Positions 53,652 to 62,150 of a stretch of 64,000 nt of DNA are shown in pieces (position 1 is the first letter of the stretch; every line of letters starts with the position of its first letter). The stretch is from Pseudanabaena sp. GTDB taxonomy: Bacteria > Cyanobacteriota > Cyanobacteriia > Pseudanabaenales > Pseudanabaenaceae. The notes under the pieces are model-generated. The model ran no database searches and was not told the origin of the DNA. It worked only from the letters and a program-made list of their open reading frames with translations. The DNA is taken from assembly GCA_003249035.1 (NCBI GenBank), contig QBMK01000007.1:95248-159247 (forward strand), in the 5' to 3' direction. The translations under genes and the position numbers were made by a program.

Positions 53652-54236
53652 CTAAGGATTTAATTCATTGATGACTTTATCGGTTTTACGGAATTTTAAT
53701 TCGGGAGGAGCATCTGGTAAACCGAGCAGATCGCGAATTGCCGAGTCTAGTTCTTCAAATCCGAATAGGCCTTCACGATCGAAACTAACTTTGCCATCTC
53801 CAGAGATCAGAACTGTTTGCGGAACCGTACCTTTGTAATAGTAAGCTTCTTCAGTTGGAGCATAGTTCTTTTTTTGCAAGTCTAAGCTATCAACAGAGAC
53901 GGCAATTAAGCTAACCGTCTTGCCATAAAAACCTTGAGCTAAATTGAGAATAGGGGAGAAGAGTTTGCAGTCAGAGCTATCATCGACATAAAACACTAAC
54001 ATCGCCGCACGACCTTTCTCAAGAGACTGAGCTAAATTAATGCGAGGCGGCACAATGGATCCATTGCCACCATAGAGGGCAAAAATGTTACCGTCAAAGC
54101 TGTCGTCAGTAAGTTTTGCCTGAACAGGTTGAGCATCGCCAAATACAGCTCCTAACAATATACTTACGCTTATACAACTTGCGATCGCTACACAAAAAAT
54201 CAAATCAAAAGATTGCTTCAGCCAGTTTCTCATCAT
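53652..54236 (-). CDS. Thioredoxin-like thylakoid protein, possible PSI accumulation factor (Slr1796 type)
   Basis: Start chosen at ATG 54236 or 54233; about 194 residues. A hydrophobic N-terminal segment (FDLIFCVAIASCISVSILLG) with AQPVQA after it looks like a signal peptide or membrane anchor to the lumen. The rest resembles a thioredoxin fold (AAMLVFYVDDSSDCKLFSPI, GTVPQTVLISGDGKVSFDREG). There is one active-site cysteine (SSDC) and no CxxC, so it is unlikely to be a general disulfide reductase. A Slr1796-type protein is known to be needed for PSI accumulation; the homology assignment is from memory of the pattern. Confidence 0.65.
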   Translation of the reverse strand: MMRNWLKQSFDLIFCVAIASCISVSILLGAVFGDAQPVQAKLTDDSFDGNIFALYGGNGSIVPPRINLAQSLEKGRAAMLVFYVDDSSDCKLFSPILNLAQGFYGKTVSLIAVSVDSLDLQKKNYAPTEEAYYYKGTVPQTVLISGDGKVSFDREGLFGFEELDSAIRDLLGLPDAPPELKFRKTDKVINELNP

Positions 54237-54288
54237 CTTCAATATAAATTCTGCTATCAAACACTATAGATGCTAGGCATAACAAATT

Positions 54289-54341
54289 AAAACCCAGAGA
54301 GTAGAAACGGCACTTCATGCCGTTTCTACTCTCTGGGTTTT
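54289..54341. terminator. Perfect 24-bp hairpin
   Basis: aaaacccagagagtagaaac plus ggca / complement, loop cttca. Between the folE stop and the PSI-factor start. A second small palindrome aaagcgc/aa/agcgcttt lies at the folE stop codon (54344-54361). Confidence 0.7.
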
Positions 54342-54359
54342 GGTAAAGCGCAAAGCGCT

Positions 54360-55127
54360 TTATGAATCGCCAAAGCCGTGAGCTCGAATGAGATCGAAGA
54401 ATTCTTTTTTCATTGATGGGTCTTGCCTGAAAGAACCGCGTACAATCGAGTTAACCATCTTAGTTTCGGGTTCTTTGACTCCGCGCCAAGTCATGCACAT
54501 ATGTTGCGCCTTGATCACAAAGGCAAGCCCTTTAGGTTTGATCAAATCTTCGATAGTATCAGCGACCATAATCGCAGCTTCTTCTTGGATATGTGGGCGA
54601 CTCATTACCCAGTCCACAATGCGATTAAATTTTGATATGCCAATCACGCGATCGCTTGGGACAATACCGATCCATGCTTGACCAACAATCGGTACAAAGT
54701 GGTGAGAGCAAGCTGAACGCACAGTAATTGGACCAAGGGTATAGATTTCATCCAGCTCTTTGGCGTTAGGAAAATCTGTAACTTTGGGCATGGGATGATA
54801 ACGCCCTTTGAAAACCTCATCCACATACATCTTGGCTACCCTACGAGCCGTTTCTTTGGTGTTGTGATCATTTGCAGTATCGATAATCAAAGAATCGAAA
54901 ACCCCTTGCAGCTTCCCTTCGATTTCTTTTTTTAGCTCTTCACGTTCGATGTCACTGATGTGATGGGCAATTGTGTCATTGGCGAAGAAAGGATCGCCAG
55001 CCGCGATCACGCGGTCGCGAATAATTTGCGAAATCGCTTTCCGGGTAGGAAGAGATTCTAGGACTTTTGTGTTTTTTGAATCGTTCTCAGAAGAGTTGGT
55101 GATAGGGCGAGAAATACTGATCGTCAT
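54360..55127 (-). CDS. folE: GTP cyclohydrolase I
   Basis: A 255-residue type I enzyme, opening GTP to dihydroneopterin triphosphate for folate or pterin synthesis. The zinc-site region SACSHHFVPIVGQAWIGIVP and the second cysteine in QHMCMTWRGVKEP are complete, as are VMSRPHIQEE and SIVRGSF. The N-terminal 40 residues are extra relative to E. coli FolE and probably flexible. The downstream 24-bp hairpin probably terminates transcription. Confidence 0.96.
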   Translation of the reverse strand: MTISISRPITNSSENDSKNTKVLESLPTRKAISQIIRDRVIAAGDPFFANDTIAHHISDIEREELKKEIEGKLQGVFDSLIIDTANDHNTKETARRVAKMYVDEVFKGRYHPMPKVTDFPNAKELDEIYTLGPITVRSACSHHFVPIVGQAWIGIVPSDRVIGISKFNRIVDWVMSRPHIQEEAAIMVADTIEDLIKPKGLAFVIKAQHMCMTWRGVKEPETKMVNSIVRGSFRQDPSMKKEFFDLIRAHGFGDS

Positions 55128-55494
55128 GGTGTGATACTTACTAGATATCCAGTGAATTAACTAAAAATATGTGAAAAAAAATGCCGAGAAAACAGTAATT
55201 AAACATAGAAATTTTTCATTTGAATCAAGCTAACTTCACATGAACAAAAAGGTGCTTAACTAGCAATTCAAACTATAAAATTTAATATATTTTTCCATTC
55301 TCGCAGATTTACAGGAGTTATTGCTTCTCTCAATAGATTGAACTTTTTCAATCGTGATTTAACTTTCATCCATAATTCTAGACTATTCCTAGGCTGCTAT
55401 AGGTGATTATGGTTAAGTTTCAGTTAATTCCATCCGCAAGATAGATAGGGCTAATTTGATATGGATCGTCTTTGAGCCGCAATATCTATCGGTA

Positions 55495-55596
55495 ATACCA
55501 ATTCACAAAAGTGTGACGACACTTTTGTGAATTAAAAACCAAACCCAGTAAAGGTTGTAAAAACACAAATAGCTACGTCATTTTATGTTTTGGGAT
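55495..55596 (+). repeat. Two-hairpin 102-bp element, copy C
   Basis: Starts ataccaattcacaaaagtgt. The first hairpin is perfect; the second (aaaacacaaatagctacgtc and on) and the final tgggat have diverged. Confidence 0.85.
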
Positions 55597-55827
55597 AAAT
55601 ACTTATAGTTTTTTGTAATCAGTAAAATTTCTAGAAACAGATAGAGTATTTAGTGGATACAAAGAACATTTATCTGATATTAATGTGACTTCAGTGAATT
55701 TCCATGAGAAATCATAAAATTTCGTTAGAAGTGTTTCATCTCAATAGTTTCAATACTTTTAGCAAAATAAATTTCCAACAAAAATCTGATTCATTATCTC
55801 AGGGATTTACACAAAATAATTGATTCT

Positions 55828-55866
55828 GAAAATATGGCGACGGGCGTAGCCCGTCGCCATATTTTC
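55828..55866. terminator. Perfect 18-bp hairpin, loop gta
   Basis: gaaaatatggcgacgggc / complement, followed by gggtttt. It is about 57 bp past the SDR gene stop on the reverse strand. Confidence 0.65.
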
Positions 55867-55923
55867 GGGTTTTATATGGATCATTTTTGCCTTGGAGTTC
55901 CCGCAGAGTAATGCGCTTTAGGA

Positions 55924-56658
55924 TCAAAAAGTTCCTGCGTTGGGCATCAGCACAAGGTCGTTGATCATTGCATCTGCAGGGAGATTTATTAGTGTCATGA
56001 TTGAGTCAGCGACAGTCGCTGGTCGGAGCATGGCTGCACGATTAAAACTTAGCGGGACTTTATCGCCTAGGGTATCCCATAGAGGCGTATCGACTGAACC
56101 CGGACAAATTGACATAACTTTGATGCCATGAGGTTGCTCTTCAGCAGCCAGTGCCTGAGTCAATCCCAGTAGGGCAAACTTACTAGCGCAATAAGCACCC
56201 CAAGTTGGAAAGCCTTGTTTCGCAGCGATCGAAGCAACATTGATAATTGTGCCGCTTTTTTGCGATCGCATAGTTGGCAATGTCGCTTGTAAACACTGAA
56301 ATATGCTGGTTAGGTTGAGATCGAACAACTTTTGCCATTCAATCAAAGGCATATCAATCAATTCACCGATATAAGCCATGCCTGCATTATTAATCAAAAT
56401 ATCCACGCCGCCCATATCAGTAACGATCGCTTGGATCTTTGCCGAGACTTGAGATATATCACCAAGGTCGATCACATAGCCTTTAGCATTGATACCTGAG
56501 GGTAATTCGTGGAGAATATGATCTGGGTTCCGACTAACTAGGCTTACATGTGCTCCCGATTGTAATAATCGCAATGCCACCTCTTTGCCAATACCGCTAC
56601 TTGCCCCAGTAACGATCGCTTTCTTACCTGTTAATTTAGCTGATACTGTATCTGTCAT
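55924..56658 (-). CDS. Short-chain dehydrogenase/reductase
   Basis: A 244-residue classical SDR. TGASSGIG at 17-24 binds NAD(P), NNAG at 90-93, and the catalytic residues are Ser143, Tyr156 and Lys160 (AYCASK). It resembles bacterial 3-oxoacyl-ACP reductase-like and YdfG-like SDRs. The substrate is not deducible. It starts eight bases from a divergent membrane-protein gene. Confidence 0.92.
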   Translation of the reverse strand: MTDTVSAKLTGKKAIVTGASSGIGKEVALRLLQSGAHVSLVSRNPDHILHELPSGINAKGYVIDLGDISQVSAKIQAIVTDMGGVDILINNAGMAYIGELIDMPLIEWQKLFDLNLTSIFQCLQATLPTMRSQKSGTIINVASIAAKQGFPTWGAYCASKFALLGLTQALAAEEQPHGIKVMSICPGSVDTPLWDTLGDKVPLSFNRAAMLRPATVADSIMTLINLPADAMINDLVLMPNAGTF

Positions 56659-56696
56659 GGTTTAGCTTGTTTTCCTTTAGTCTATGTCAAAAGTCT

Positions 56697-57254
56697 ATGT
56701 CAAAAAAATTGGGACGAAGCTTTTGGTTTTTGTGGGTAATTGCGAATGTTCTCGGCAATTCACTTTTACCGATCCTCATTTGGCAAGATCCCTTCGATCT
56801 GCGATCTCGTATTTTTCTAAATGAAATATTTCATGGAGTAGGGATTGCGATCGCTCAATCTGTAATGTTGCGAAATCGCTTTGCAAAAGAGGGTTGGTGG
56901 TTGCCGCTAACCTTATTTGGTTGGAGTGCGGGGCTGATGATTGTATCTATTATGCCAGCTCTATCGATACGACTGATCCAAGATTTGCCAGCACTCTCAA
57001 TTTTGATGATTGATTTTGCAATCCTTGGGACGAGTGTTGGCATTTGTCAATGGCAGTTACTAAAATCATTTCGAGATGGTGGTGTATGGTTATTTGCCAG
57101 TACAACCGCTCTGTCGCTGAGTGCTTTAGGGCTTTACTTTGGCTATAAGTTTAAGTCGCCAATATTGGCTAGCATATTGCAAGGATCGATTTATGGGGCT
57201 ATTACAGGATTTGCCGCGATCAAAGTTCTGAGATCGCCCAAAGTGAAGAAATAA
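56697..57254 (+). CDS. Multi-pass membrane protein of unknown function
   Basis: About 185 residues from ATG 56697 (MSKKLGRSFWFLWVIANVLG); the frame opens at 56667. Five or six hydrophobic helices are visible, e.g. PLTLFGWSAGLMIVSIM and GICQWQLLKSF, with short loops and a basic end. It resembles uncharacterised cyanobacterial membrane proteins. The divergent SDR gene starts nearby. No ribosome site is obvious. Confidence 0.6.
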   Translation: MSKKLGRSFWFLWVIANVLGNSLLPILIWQDPFDLRSRIFLNEIFHGVGIAIAQSVMLRNRFAKEGWWLPLTLFGWSAGLMIVSIMPALSIRLIQDLPALSILMIDFAILGTSVGICQWQLLKSFRDGGVWLFASTTALSLSALGLYFGYKFKSPILASILQGSIYGAITGFAAIKVLRSPKVKK

Positions 57255-57275
57255 AGACAGAGAAAAGAGTCGCCT

Positions 57276-57776
57276 TTAATTCTCTGGTGCAGCTTCCACA
57301 AAACGTAAATCTCGTTTTAAGAATGTTTTCTCACCAGTATCGGTGTCCACAGTTGCCCTAATTAAGCTTGTGCGAATTACTGTCAGTTTGGACATGTAGT
57401 AAGAACTGTCAGGCTCAAGGATCAATACGCGATCGCCTACTTGTAACGCCCGAATGGTGGGAATAGGCAGAACTCGCTCAAATGATTTGAGATTTGCTGC
57501 CTCTAAATTTTCAGCAAGATTACTTTGGCGATCATTTATTAAACTATCTATATATTGCTTGAGCTTTTTTTCTAAATTAGCTTCTAGGATTGCGAATCGA
57601 TCTTTTTCTGTTTTTTGGACATCAGTCCGATCTAAAACCTCTTGCAATCCCTGCACTACTAGCTCTGTTTCGGTTTTGCCAGTTATTTTGACTTGTTCTC
57701 GCAAAGCAGCATAAAGTTCACTAGATAGCGAGATCGTTAATAAGTGATGGGGGTATTGAAGGTCAGAACGTTCCAT
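57276..57776 (-). CDS. Hypothetical protein with ribbon-helix-helix-like N-terminus
   Basis: Start at ATG 57776, giving 166 residues. Residues about 8-45 (HHLLTISLSSELYAALREQ, then ITGKTETELVVQGL) have the strand-helix-helix form of RHH DNA-binding domains. A helical linker and a beta-rich C-terminal domain follow (LQVGDRVLILEPDSSYYMSK; TGEKTFLKRDLRFV) that looks SH3-like. It may be a transcription regulator or DNA-associated protein. It is divergent from the peroxiredoxin gene, whose start is 92 bp away. Confidence 0.6.
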   Translation of the reverse strand: MERSDLQYPHHLLTISLSSELYAALREQVKITGKTETELVVQGLQEVLDRTDVQKTEKDRFAILEANLEKKLKQYIDSLINDRQSNLAENLEAANLKSFERVLPIPTIRALQVGDRVLILEPDSSYYMSKLTVIRTSLIRATVDTDTGEKTFLKRDLRFVEAAPEN

Positions 57777-57868
57777 GGCAAGTATTCTTGATAAGATTAT
57801 GATTGACTGCGAAACAAATACTATGCTCCAGTCTAAATCCCAAATCAAAAGGTAATCTAGGAAATTCT

Positions 57869-58321
57869 ATGTCTGTCGAAGTCGGTCAAAAAGCTCCAGA
57901 TTTCACTTTGCCTAGCGATCGCGGTGATATTACGCTCAGTCGCTACCAAGGAAAAACCAATGTCGTGCTCGCATTTTATCCAGGGGATTTTTCGCCTCTT
58001 TGTACTAATGAAATGCAATGTTTTGCAGATGATTGGACAAAATTCCGTGAAGCTGGAGCAGAAATTTTAGGTATTAGTACTGACCCTATTGAAAAACATA
58101 TTGCTTTTTCCAAAAAGTTGAGCTTACAGTTTCCCTTGCTCAGCGATCGCAACCAAGAGGTTTGCAAAAAGTATGGAGTTGCAGGTTTATTTGGCAGCAA
58201 ACGCGCCTATTGCATCATCGATATTCATGGCATCGTCCGTTACAAGCATATTGAATTTTTGCCAGTTTTTAAACGTGAAGATAGCGAGCTATTGGTTGTA
58301 TTGCGAAGTCTAAAATCATAA
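57869..58321 (+). CDS. Peroxiredoxin (BCP/AhpE type)
   Basis: A 150-residue thiol peroxidase starting at ATG 57869 (MSVEVGQKAPDFTLP), with AGGA eight bases upstream. The active site FYPGDFSPLCTNEM carries the peroxidatic cysteine, and a second cysteine follows five residues on (Q-C), a spacing differing from the x4 spacing of E. coli Bcp. GSKRAYCIIDIHGIV completes the fold. Terminator at 58321. Confidence 0.9.
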   Translation: MSVEVGQKAPDFTLPSDRGDITLSRYQGKTNVVLAFYPGDFSPLCTNEMQCFADDWTKFREAGAEILGISTDPIEKHIAFSKKLSLQFPLLSDRNQEVCKKYGVAGLFGSKRAYCIIDIHGIVRYKHIEFLPVFKREDSELLVVLRSLKS

Positions 58322-58355
58322 AAAAAGATGGAGAACTTTGATCTCCATCTTTTTT
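58321..58355. terminator. Bidirectional terminator
   Basis: aaaaaagatggaga / complement with loop actttga, starting at the peroxiredoxin stop and reaching into the end of ispD. Strong A/T tracts. Confidence 0.75.
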
Positions 58356-59040
58356 ACAAATCTCTTTGCTTCAAAATAAATTCAGCGATCGCTAAATCTT
58401 GCTGAGTAGTAATTTTAAGATTAGTTTCTTCACCCATGACTATTTGGACTGCTAAGCCAACTTTTTCTAATAAAGCCGCGTCATCAGTGACCTCCCAACC
58501 TAGCTCTAACGCTTTTATATGGGCATTTTTGAGCAATTCTAATTGAAAACCTTGCGGAGTTTGCGCTGCCCAAAGATGATCGCGGTTGGGGGTATCGACA
58601 ATATTTAAACCATCGACAACTTTAATTGTGTCTTTGACTGGCACAGCGGCAATAAAACCTTGCATTGTTTGCAAAGATCGATCGCAGCGATCAAACAATT
58701 CAGGTGTAGCTAAACATCTCGCACCATCATGAATTAAAACGCGATCGCAGTCTGTCGGCAAAGCTTTTAAGCCATTAAATACGGAAGCTTGACGAGTTGC
58801 ACCGCCTTGAATTAGCCGAATTGGTTTAATTTGACTAAGCCCATTAAAAATTTTTTGAAACTCTGGATAGTCGTGGGGTTGTCCCATCACACCGATCCAA
58901 GCGATTGCTTTTGATGCGATCGCTGCTTCCAGTGTCCATTGCAAAATTGGTTTGTCTAGCAGTGGTAGCAGCAACTTATTGCGATCGGCTCCCATGCGTT
59001 TGCCACTTCCAGCCGCCGGAATTAATAAATGACAGGTCAT
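58354..59040 (-). CDS. ispD: 2-C-methyl-D-erythritol 4-phosphate cytidylyltransferase
   Basis: A 228-residue enzyme of the MEP isoprenoid pathway, making CDP-ME from MEP and CTP. IPAAGSGKRMG at 7-17 binds CTP, LIHDGARC and WEVTDDAALLE are conserved active-site regions. The DUF2839 gene ends three bases upstream, so the two are probably one leftward operon. Confidence 0.96.
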   Translation of the reverse strand: MTCHLLIPAAGSGKRMGADRNKLLLPLLDKPILQWTLEAAIASKAIAWIGVMGQPHDYPEFQKIFNGLSQIKPIRLIQGGATRQASVFNGLKALPTDCDRVLIHDGARCLATPELFDRCDRSLQTMQGFIAAVPVKDTIKVVDGLNIVDTPNRDHLWAAQTPQGFQLELLKNAHIKALELGWEVTDDAALLEKVGLAVQIVMGEETNLKITTQQDLAIAEFILKQRDL

Positions 59041-59043
59041 AAA

Positions 59044-59262
59044 TTAATCGACAAGATGCCACCAGCCAAAGGAGGGGCCAATAAACCGGATCGTTACCCA
59101 AATAGCGACCATGCCACCAATGCCATACCAAGCAGCCTGTGTAGAAACTTCGACAAATTTGGCAGCTTTATCTTTGGTCAAAAAAGGAATCCATGAAGCA
59201 ACTGGCTGAGAGCTTCCATACTTTTCTCCCAAAACTTCCTTACGGCGCTTTGACTCGCCCAT
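59044..59262 (-). CDS. DUF2839 family small membrane protein
   Basis: A 72-residue cyanobacterial-type protein: MGESKRRKEVLG at the N-terminus and a single membrane helix (AAWYGIGGMVAIWVTIRFIG) before GWW at the end. The family is cyanobacterial and its function is unknown. It precedes ispD by three bases. Confidence 0.87.
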   Translation of the reverse strand: MGESKRRKEVLGEKYGSSQPVASWIPFLTKDKAAKFVEVSTQAAWYGIGGMVAIWVTIRFIGPSFGWWHLVD

Positions 59263-59490
59263 AACTTATAATCCTATACTTACAACTCATCTAATAATAT
59301 CAGTTGATATCAGCTTGGTTTCTATATTAAGTTTTTAAACTGCTGACTCTCTTGCTTGGCGCTAAAATGTATTCAGAGATATTAATACGTGCTTGAAAAT
59401 GACTGGATAGAGATCGCAACCAAATAAAATAGATTGTAAGCTGATCTATAATCCCTAGATTGAAAGTGCGTTTTAGGAGCGATTCGGGCT

Positions 59491-60444
59491 ATGTCTGCAA
59501 GTAATACGAAGGTCGCGACAAGTTGGCAAAATAATTTCAAGACAAATTTTTGGAATTGGCGGACGATCGTTCAGCTAGTTTTTTTAGCGATCACTATCAC
59601 TTGTAGTATTTTGGCATGGAATACACTCGCTAGAAATATGCGAAGCTCTGGACTAGCGATTAGTTTTGACTTTCTTGGCGATCCTGCTTCTTTTGACATA
59701 GCCGATTCCCCATTCCCTTACAAGGCTTCAGATAGTTATACAACCGCTCTGCAAGCTGGCTTGCTTAACTCACTGAAGGCGATCGCAGTTAGCATTGTTT
59801 CCGCAACAGTTGTCGGTGTTACGGTTGGAGTTTCACGGCTCTCAAGTAACTGGTTGCTTAAACAACTAGCCCGTGTTTATGTAGAAATCCTTCGCAATAC
59901 CCCGCTTCTATTGCAACTATTTTTCTGGTACTCAGCCATCTTTTTGACTCTTCCATCTGCTAGCGAACGTATCTCCCTGGGTTTTGCCACCCTTGCTAAA
60001 GACGGCATCACGATCGCTGCTTTGAAAATGACTTTGAGTTCAGAGTTTTGCGCTCTAGTTTTAGGCTTGACCATGTTTTCTAGTGCTTTCATCGCAGAAA
60101 TTGTGCGTGGCGGGATTCTCTCCGTTCCTAAAGGACAGTCAGAAGCCGCCAAAGCACTGGGGCTAAACAATTTCCAAACGATGCGAAAAATTGTTTTGCC
60201 TCAAGCTTTGCAGGTAATCATTCCATCTTTAACTAGTCAATACGTGAATATTGCGAAGAATTCAAGTCTGGCGATCGCGATCGGTTATACCGATATTTAT
60301 CGGATAGCATCCACAACAATTAATCAGACGGGAAGACCTGTAAACGTTATTCTGATTATCATGGCGGTATATCTCGCGATGAGTCTGACTATTTCGGCAA
60401 GTATGAACTTACTTAACCGACAATTCAAGATTGTTGAACGATAA
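59491..60444 (+). CDS. Polar amino-acid ABC transporter permease (HisM/AapQ type)
   Basis: A 317-residue inner-membrane permease. Helices lie at about 30-48, 87-110 and in the C-terminal half; the EAA coupling loop is EAAKALGLNNFQTMRKIVLP (about 217-236). A large loop between the first and second helices (about 50-85) is typical of AapQ/BztB or NatG proteins for acidic or neutral amino acids. The second permease, binding protein and ATPase are not in the window, so it is an orphan or separated subunit. Confidence 0.88.
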   Translation: MSASNTKVATSWQNNFKTNFWNWRTIVQLVFLAITITCSILAWNTLARNMRSSGLAISFDFLGDPASFDIADSPFPYKASDSYTTALQAGLLNSLKAIAVSIVSATVVGVTVGVSRLSSNWLLKQLARVYVEILRNTPLLLQLFFWYSAIFLTLPSASERISLGFATLAKDGITIAALKMTLSSEFCALVLGLTMFSSAFIAEIVRGGILSVPKGQSEAAKALGLNNFQTMRKIVLPQALQVIIPSLTSQYVNIAKNSSLAIAIGYTDIYRIASTTINQTGRPVNVILIIMAVYLAMSLTISASMNLLNRQFKIVER

Positions 60445-60542
60445 GCGAATGAATTTTCAACTATTTGACTTTGGGATAAGGACAATTCATGAACTAGCAA
60501 TATCCGAAAATCAAATAAGTAGATGAGCATAATTAATTACAA

Positions 60543-60595
60543 ACCCAAACCCTTAAGGTTGCGCCCCTGCGGGGCGCAACCTTAAGGGTTTGGGT
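60543..60595. terminator. Perfect 25-bp hairpin
   Basis: acccaaacccttaaggttgc plus gcccc / complement, loop tgc. The strongest hairpin in the window, between the permease and CRY-DASH genes. Confidence 0.7.
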
Positions 60596-60628
60596 AATTT
60601 ATTCTGCACAAGTACTTAGAATTGCAAT

Positions 60629-62071
60629 ATGCATAATCAAAATATTTTAGTTTGGTTCCGTAATGACTTGAGATCGCATGATTGCGAAATCTTATATCGG
60701 GCCTCTCAAGAAGTTAAAAATTCAGATGCACAGATATTTCCAGTTTACTGTTTTGATCCTAGACACTTTGCTAAAACTTCCTTTGGCTTTGAGAAAACGG
60801 GAGCTTTTCGCGCAAAATTCCTGATCGAGAGTGTCTCAAATTTACGGGAAAGTTTGCGATCGCTAAATTCTGATTTGATAGTTCTTGTAGGCAATCCTGA
60901 GCAAGTTTTGCCTGACCTAGTTCAGCAGCATAGAATTAGCTCTGTTTTCTATCATCTAGAAGTCACAACTGAAGAGAAAACTGTAGAAAAGAATCTGCTT
61001 TCTATTTTCAAACAACTAAATGTTGAGTTTAAGGGCTTTTGGGGGAGTTCATTAATTCATCGAGATGATTTACCTTTTGCAATCTCAGATCTTCCCGAAC
61101 TCTTCACTCATTTTCGCAAACAAGTTGAAGCCCATCTCGCAATTCGTGATACTTTCCCCACACCTGATCGACTGCATCCATTACCAAAAAATGTTGATAT
61201 TGGTGGAATCCCAGACTTAGTAAGTCTCGGACTTATGGAGATGACACCCTGCGATCGCGCTGTCTTGATGTTTAAAGGCGGTGAAACTAACGCACTTAAA
61301 CGTCTTGAGCATTATTTTTGGACAAGCGATCGCTTGCAAGTATACAAGCAAACTCGGAATGGCATGCTATATGCCGATGACTCTTCTAAATTTTCACCTT
61401 GGTTAGCACTAGGCTGTATTAGCCCTCGCTATATATATTCTCAAATCAAAAAATATGAATGCGATCGGCTAGCTAACGACTCGACTTACTGGCTGATTTT
61501 TGAACTGCTATGGCGAGATTTCTTCCGTTTCGTGACGGCGAAATATGGTGACAGACTATTCTATCGAAAAGGTTTACGCAATGTAGATATTGCTTGGAGA
61601 CAAGATTGGAAATGCTTTGAGCTTTGGCAAACAGGAAATACAGGCTTCCCTTTAGTTGATGCAAATATGCGCGAACTTGCAGCTACTGGTTTTATGTCCA
61701 ATCGAGGTCGTCAAAATGTGGCAAGCTTTCTCACTAAAAATCTTGGTATTGATTGGCGAATGGGCGCTGAATGGTTTGAATCACGGCTCATTGATTACGA
61801 TCCTTGCAGTAATTGGGGTAATTGGAACTATATCGCAGGCATTGGGAACGATGCTAGAGGATTTAGATTCTTTAATATCAATAAGCAATCACAGGACTAT
61901 GATCCGCAAGGATCATATGTGAAGCATTGGCTACCTGAACTTGTTAAACTTCCTGCAAGCAAAGTCCATAAACCTTGGCAGCTATCAGCAGATGAGCAGA
62001 AGCGATTTAATGTTCGCCTCGGCGCTGACTATCCCCATCCTGTTGCCGATTTATTCGCCTCCGCAGTCTGA
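60629..62071 (+). CDS. Cryptochrome/photolyase family protein, DASH type
   Basis: A 480-residue blue-light flavoprotein. N-terminal antenna domain (ILVWFRNDLRSHDCEIL; VYCFDPRHF) and C-terminal FAD domain with LLWRDFFRFVTAKYGDRLFY, FPLVDANMRELAATGFMSNR and NWNYIAGIGND. The region after residue 380 is of CRY-DASH form. DASH proteins repair cyclobutane dimers in single-stranded DNA and may signal light. Behind the gene lies a degraded copy of the two-hairpin element and then IS982. Confidence 0.93.
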   Translation: MHNQNILVWFRNDLRSHDCEILYRASQEVKNSDAQIFPVYCFDPRHFAKTSFGFEKTGAFRAKFLIESVSNLRESLRSLNSDLIVLVGNPEQVLPDLVQQHRISSVFYHLEVTTEEKTVEKNLLSIFKQLNVEFKGFWGSSLIHRDDLPFAISDLPELFTHFRKQVEAHLAIRDTFPTPDRLHPLPKNVDIGGIPDLVSLGLMEMTPCDRAVLMFKGGETNALKRLEHYFWTSDRLQVYKQTRNGMLYADDSSKFSPWLALGCISPRYIYSQIKKYECDRLANDSTYWLIFELLWRDFFRFVTAKYGDRLFYRKGLRNVDIAWRQDWKCFELWQTGNTGFPLVDANMRELAATGFMSNRGRQNVASFLTKNLGIDWRMGAEWFESRLIDYDPCSNWGNWNYIAGIGNDARGFRFFNINKQSQDYDPQGSYVKHWLPELVKLPASKVHKPWQLSADEQKRFNVRLGADYPHPVADLFASAV

Positions 62072-62096
62072 ATCCAAAGGCACTGATCACGTCCTT

Positions 62097-62137
62097 TATC
62101 CCATCGCACAGAATGGCGTAGCTATTTTGCGCTTTTA
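62097..62137 (-). repeat. Degraded half of the two-hairpin element
   Basis: tatcccatcgcacagaatgg and then cgtagctattttgcgctttt resemble the second hairpin of copy A with about a quarter of the bases changed. No first hairpin is present, so it is a truncated relic. Confidence 0.55.
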
Positions 62138-62150
62138 TAGCACTAATATA

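Larger units (their letters stand above)
55128..55923. other. About 800-bp intergenic region
   Basis: AT-rich. Contains two-hairpin element C (55495-55596) and a perfect 18-bp hairpin at 55828-55866 next to the SDR gene end. The promoter of folE should lie in the first 150 bp. No gene seen. Confidence 0.6.
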
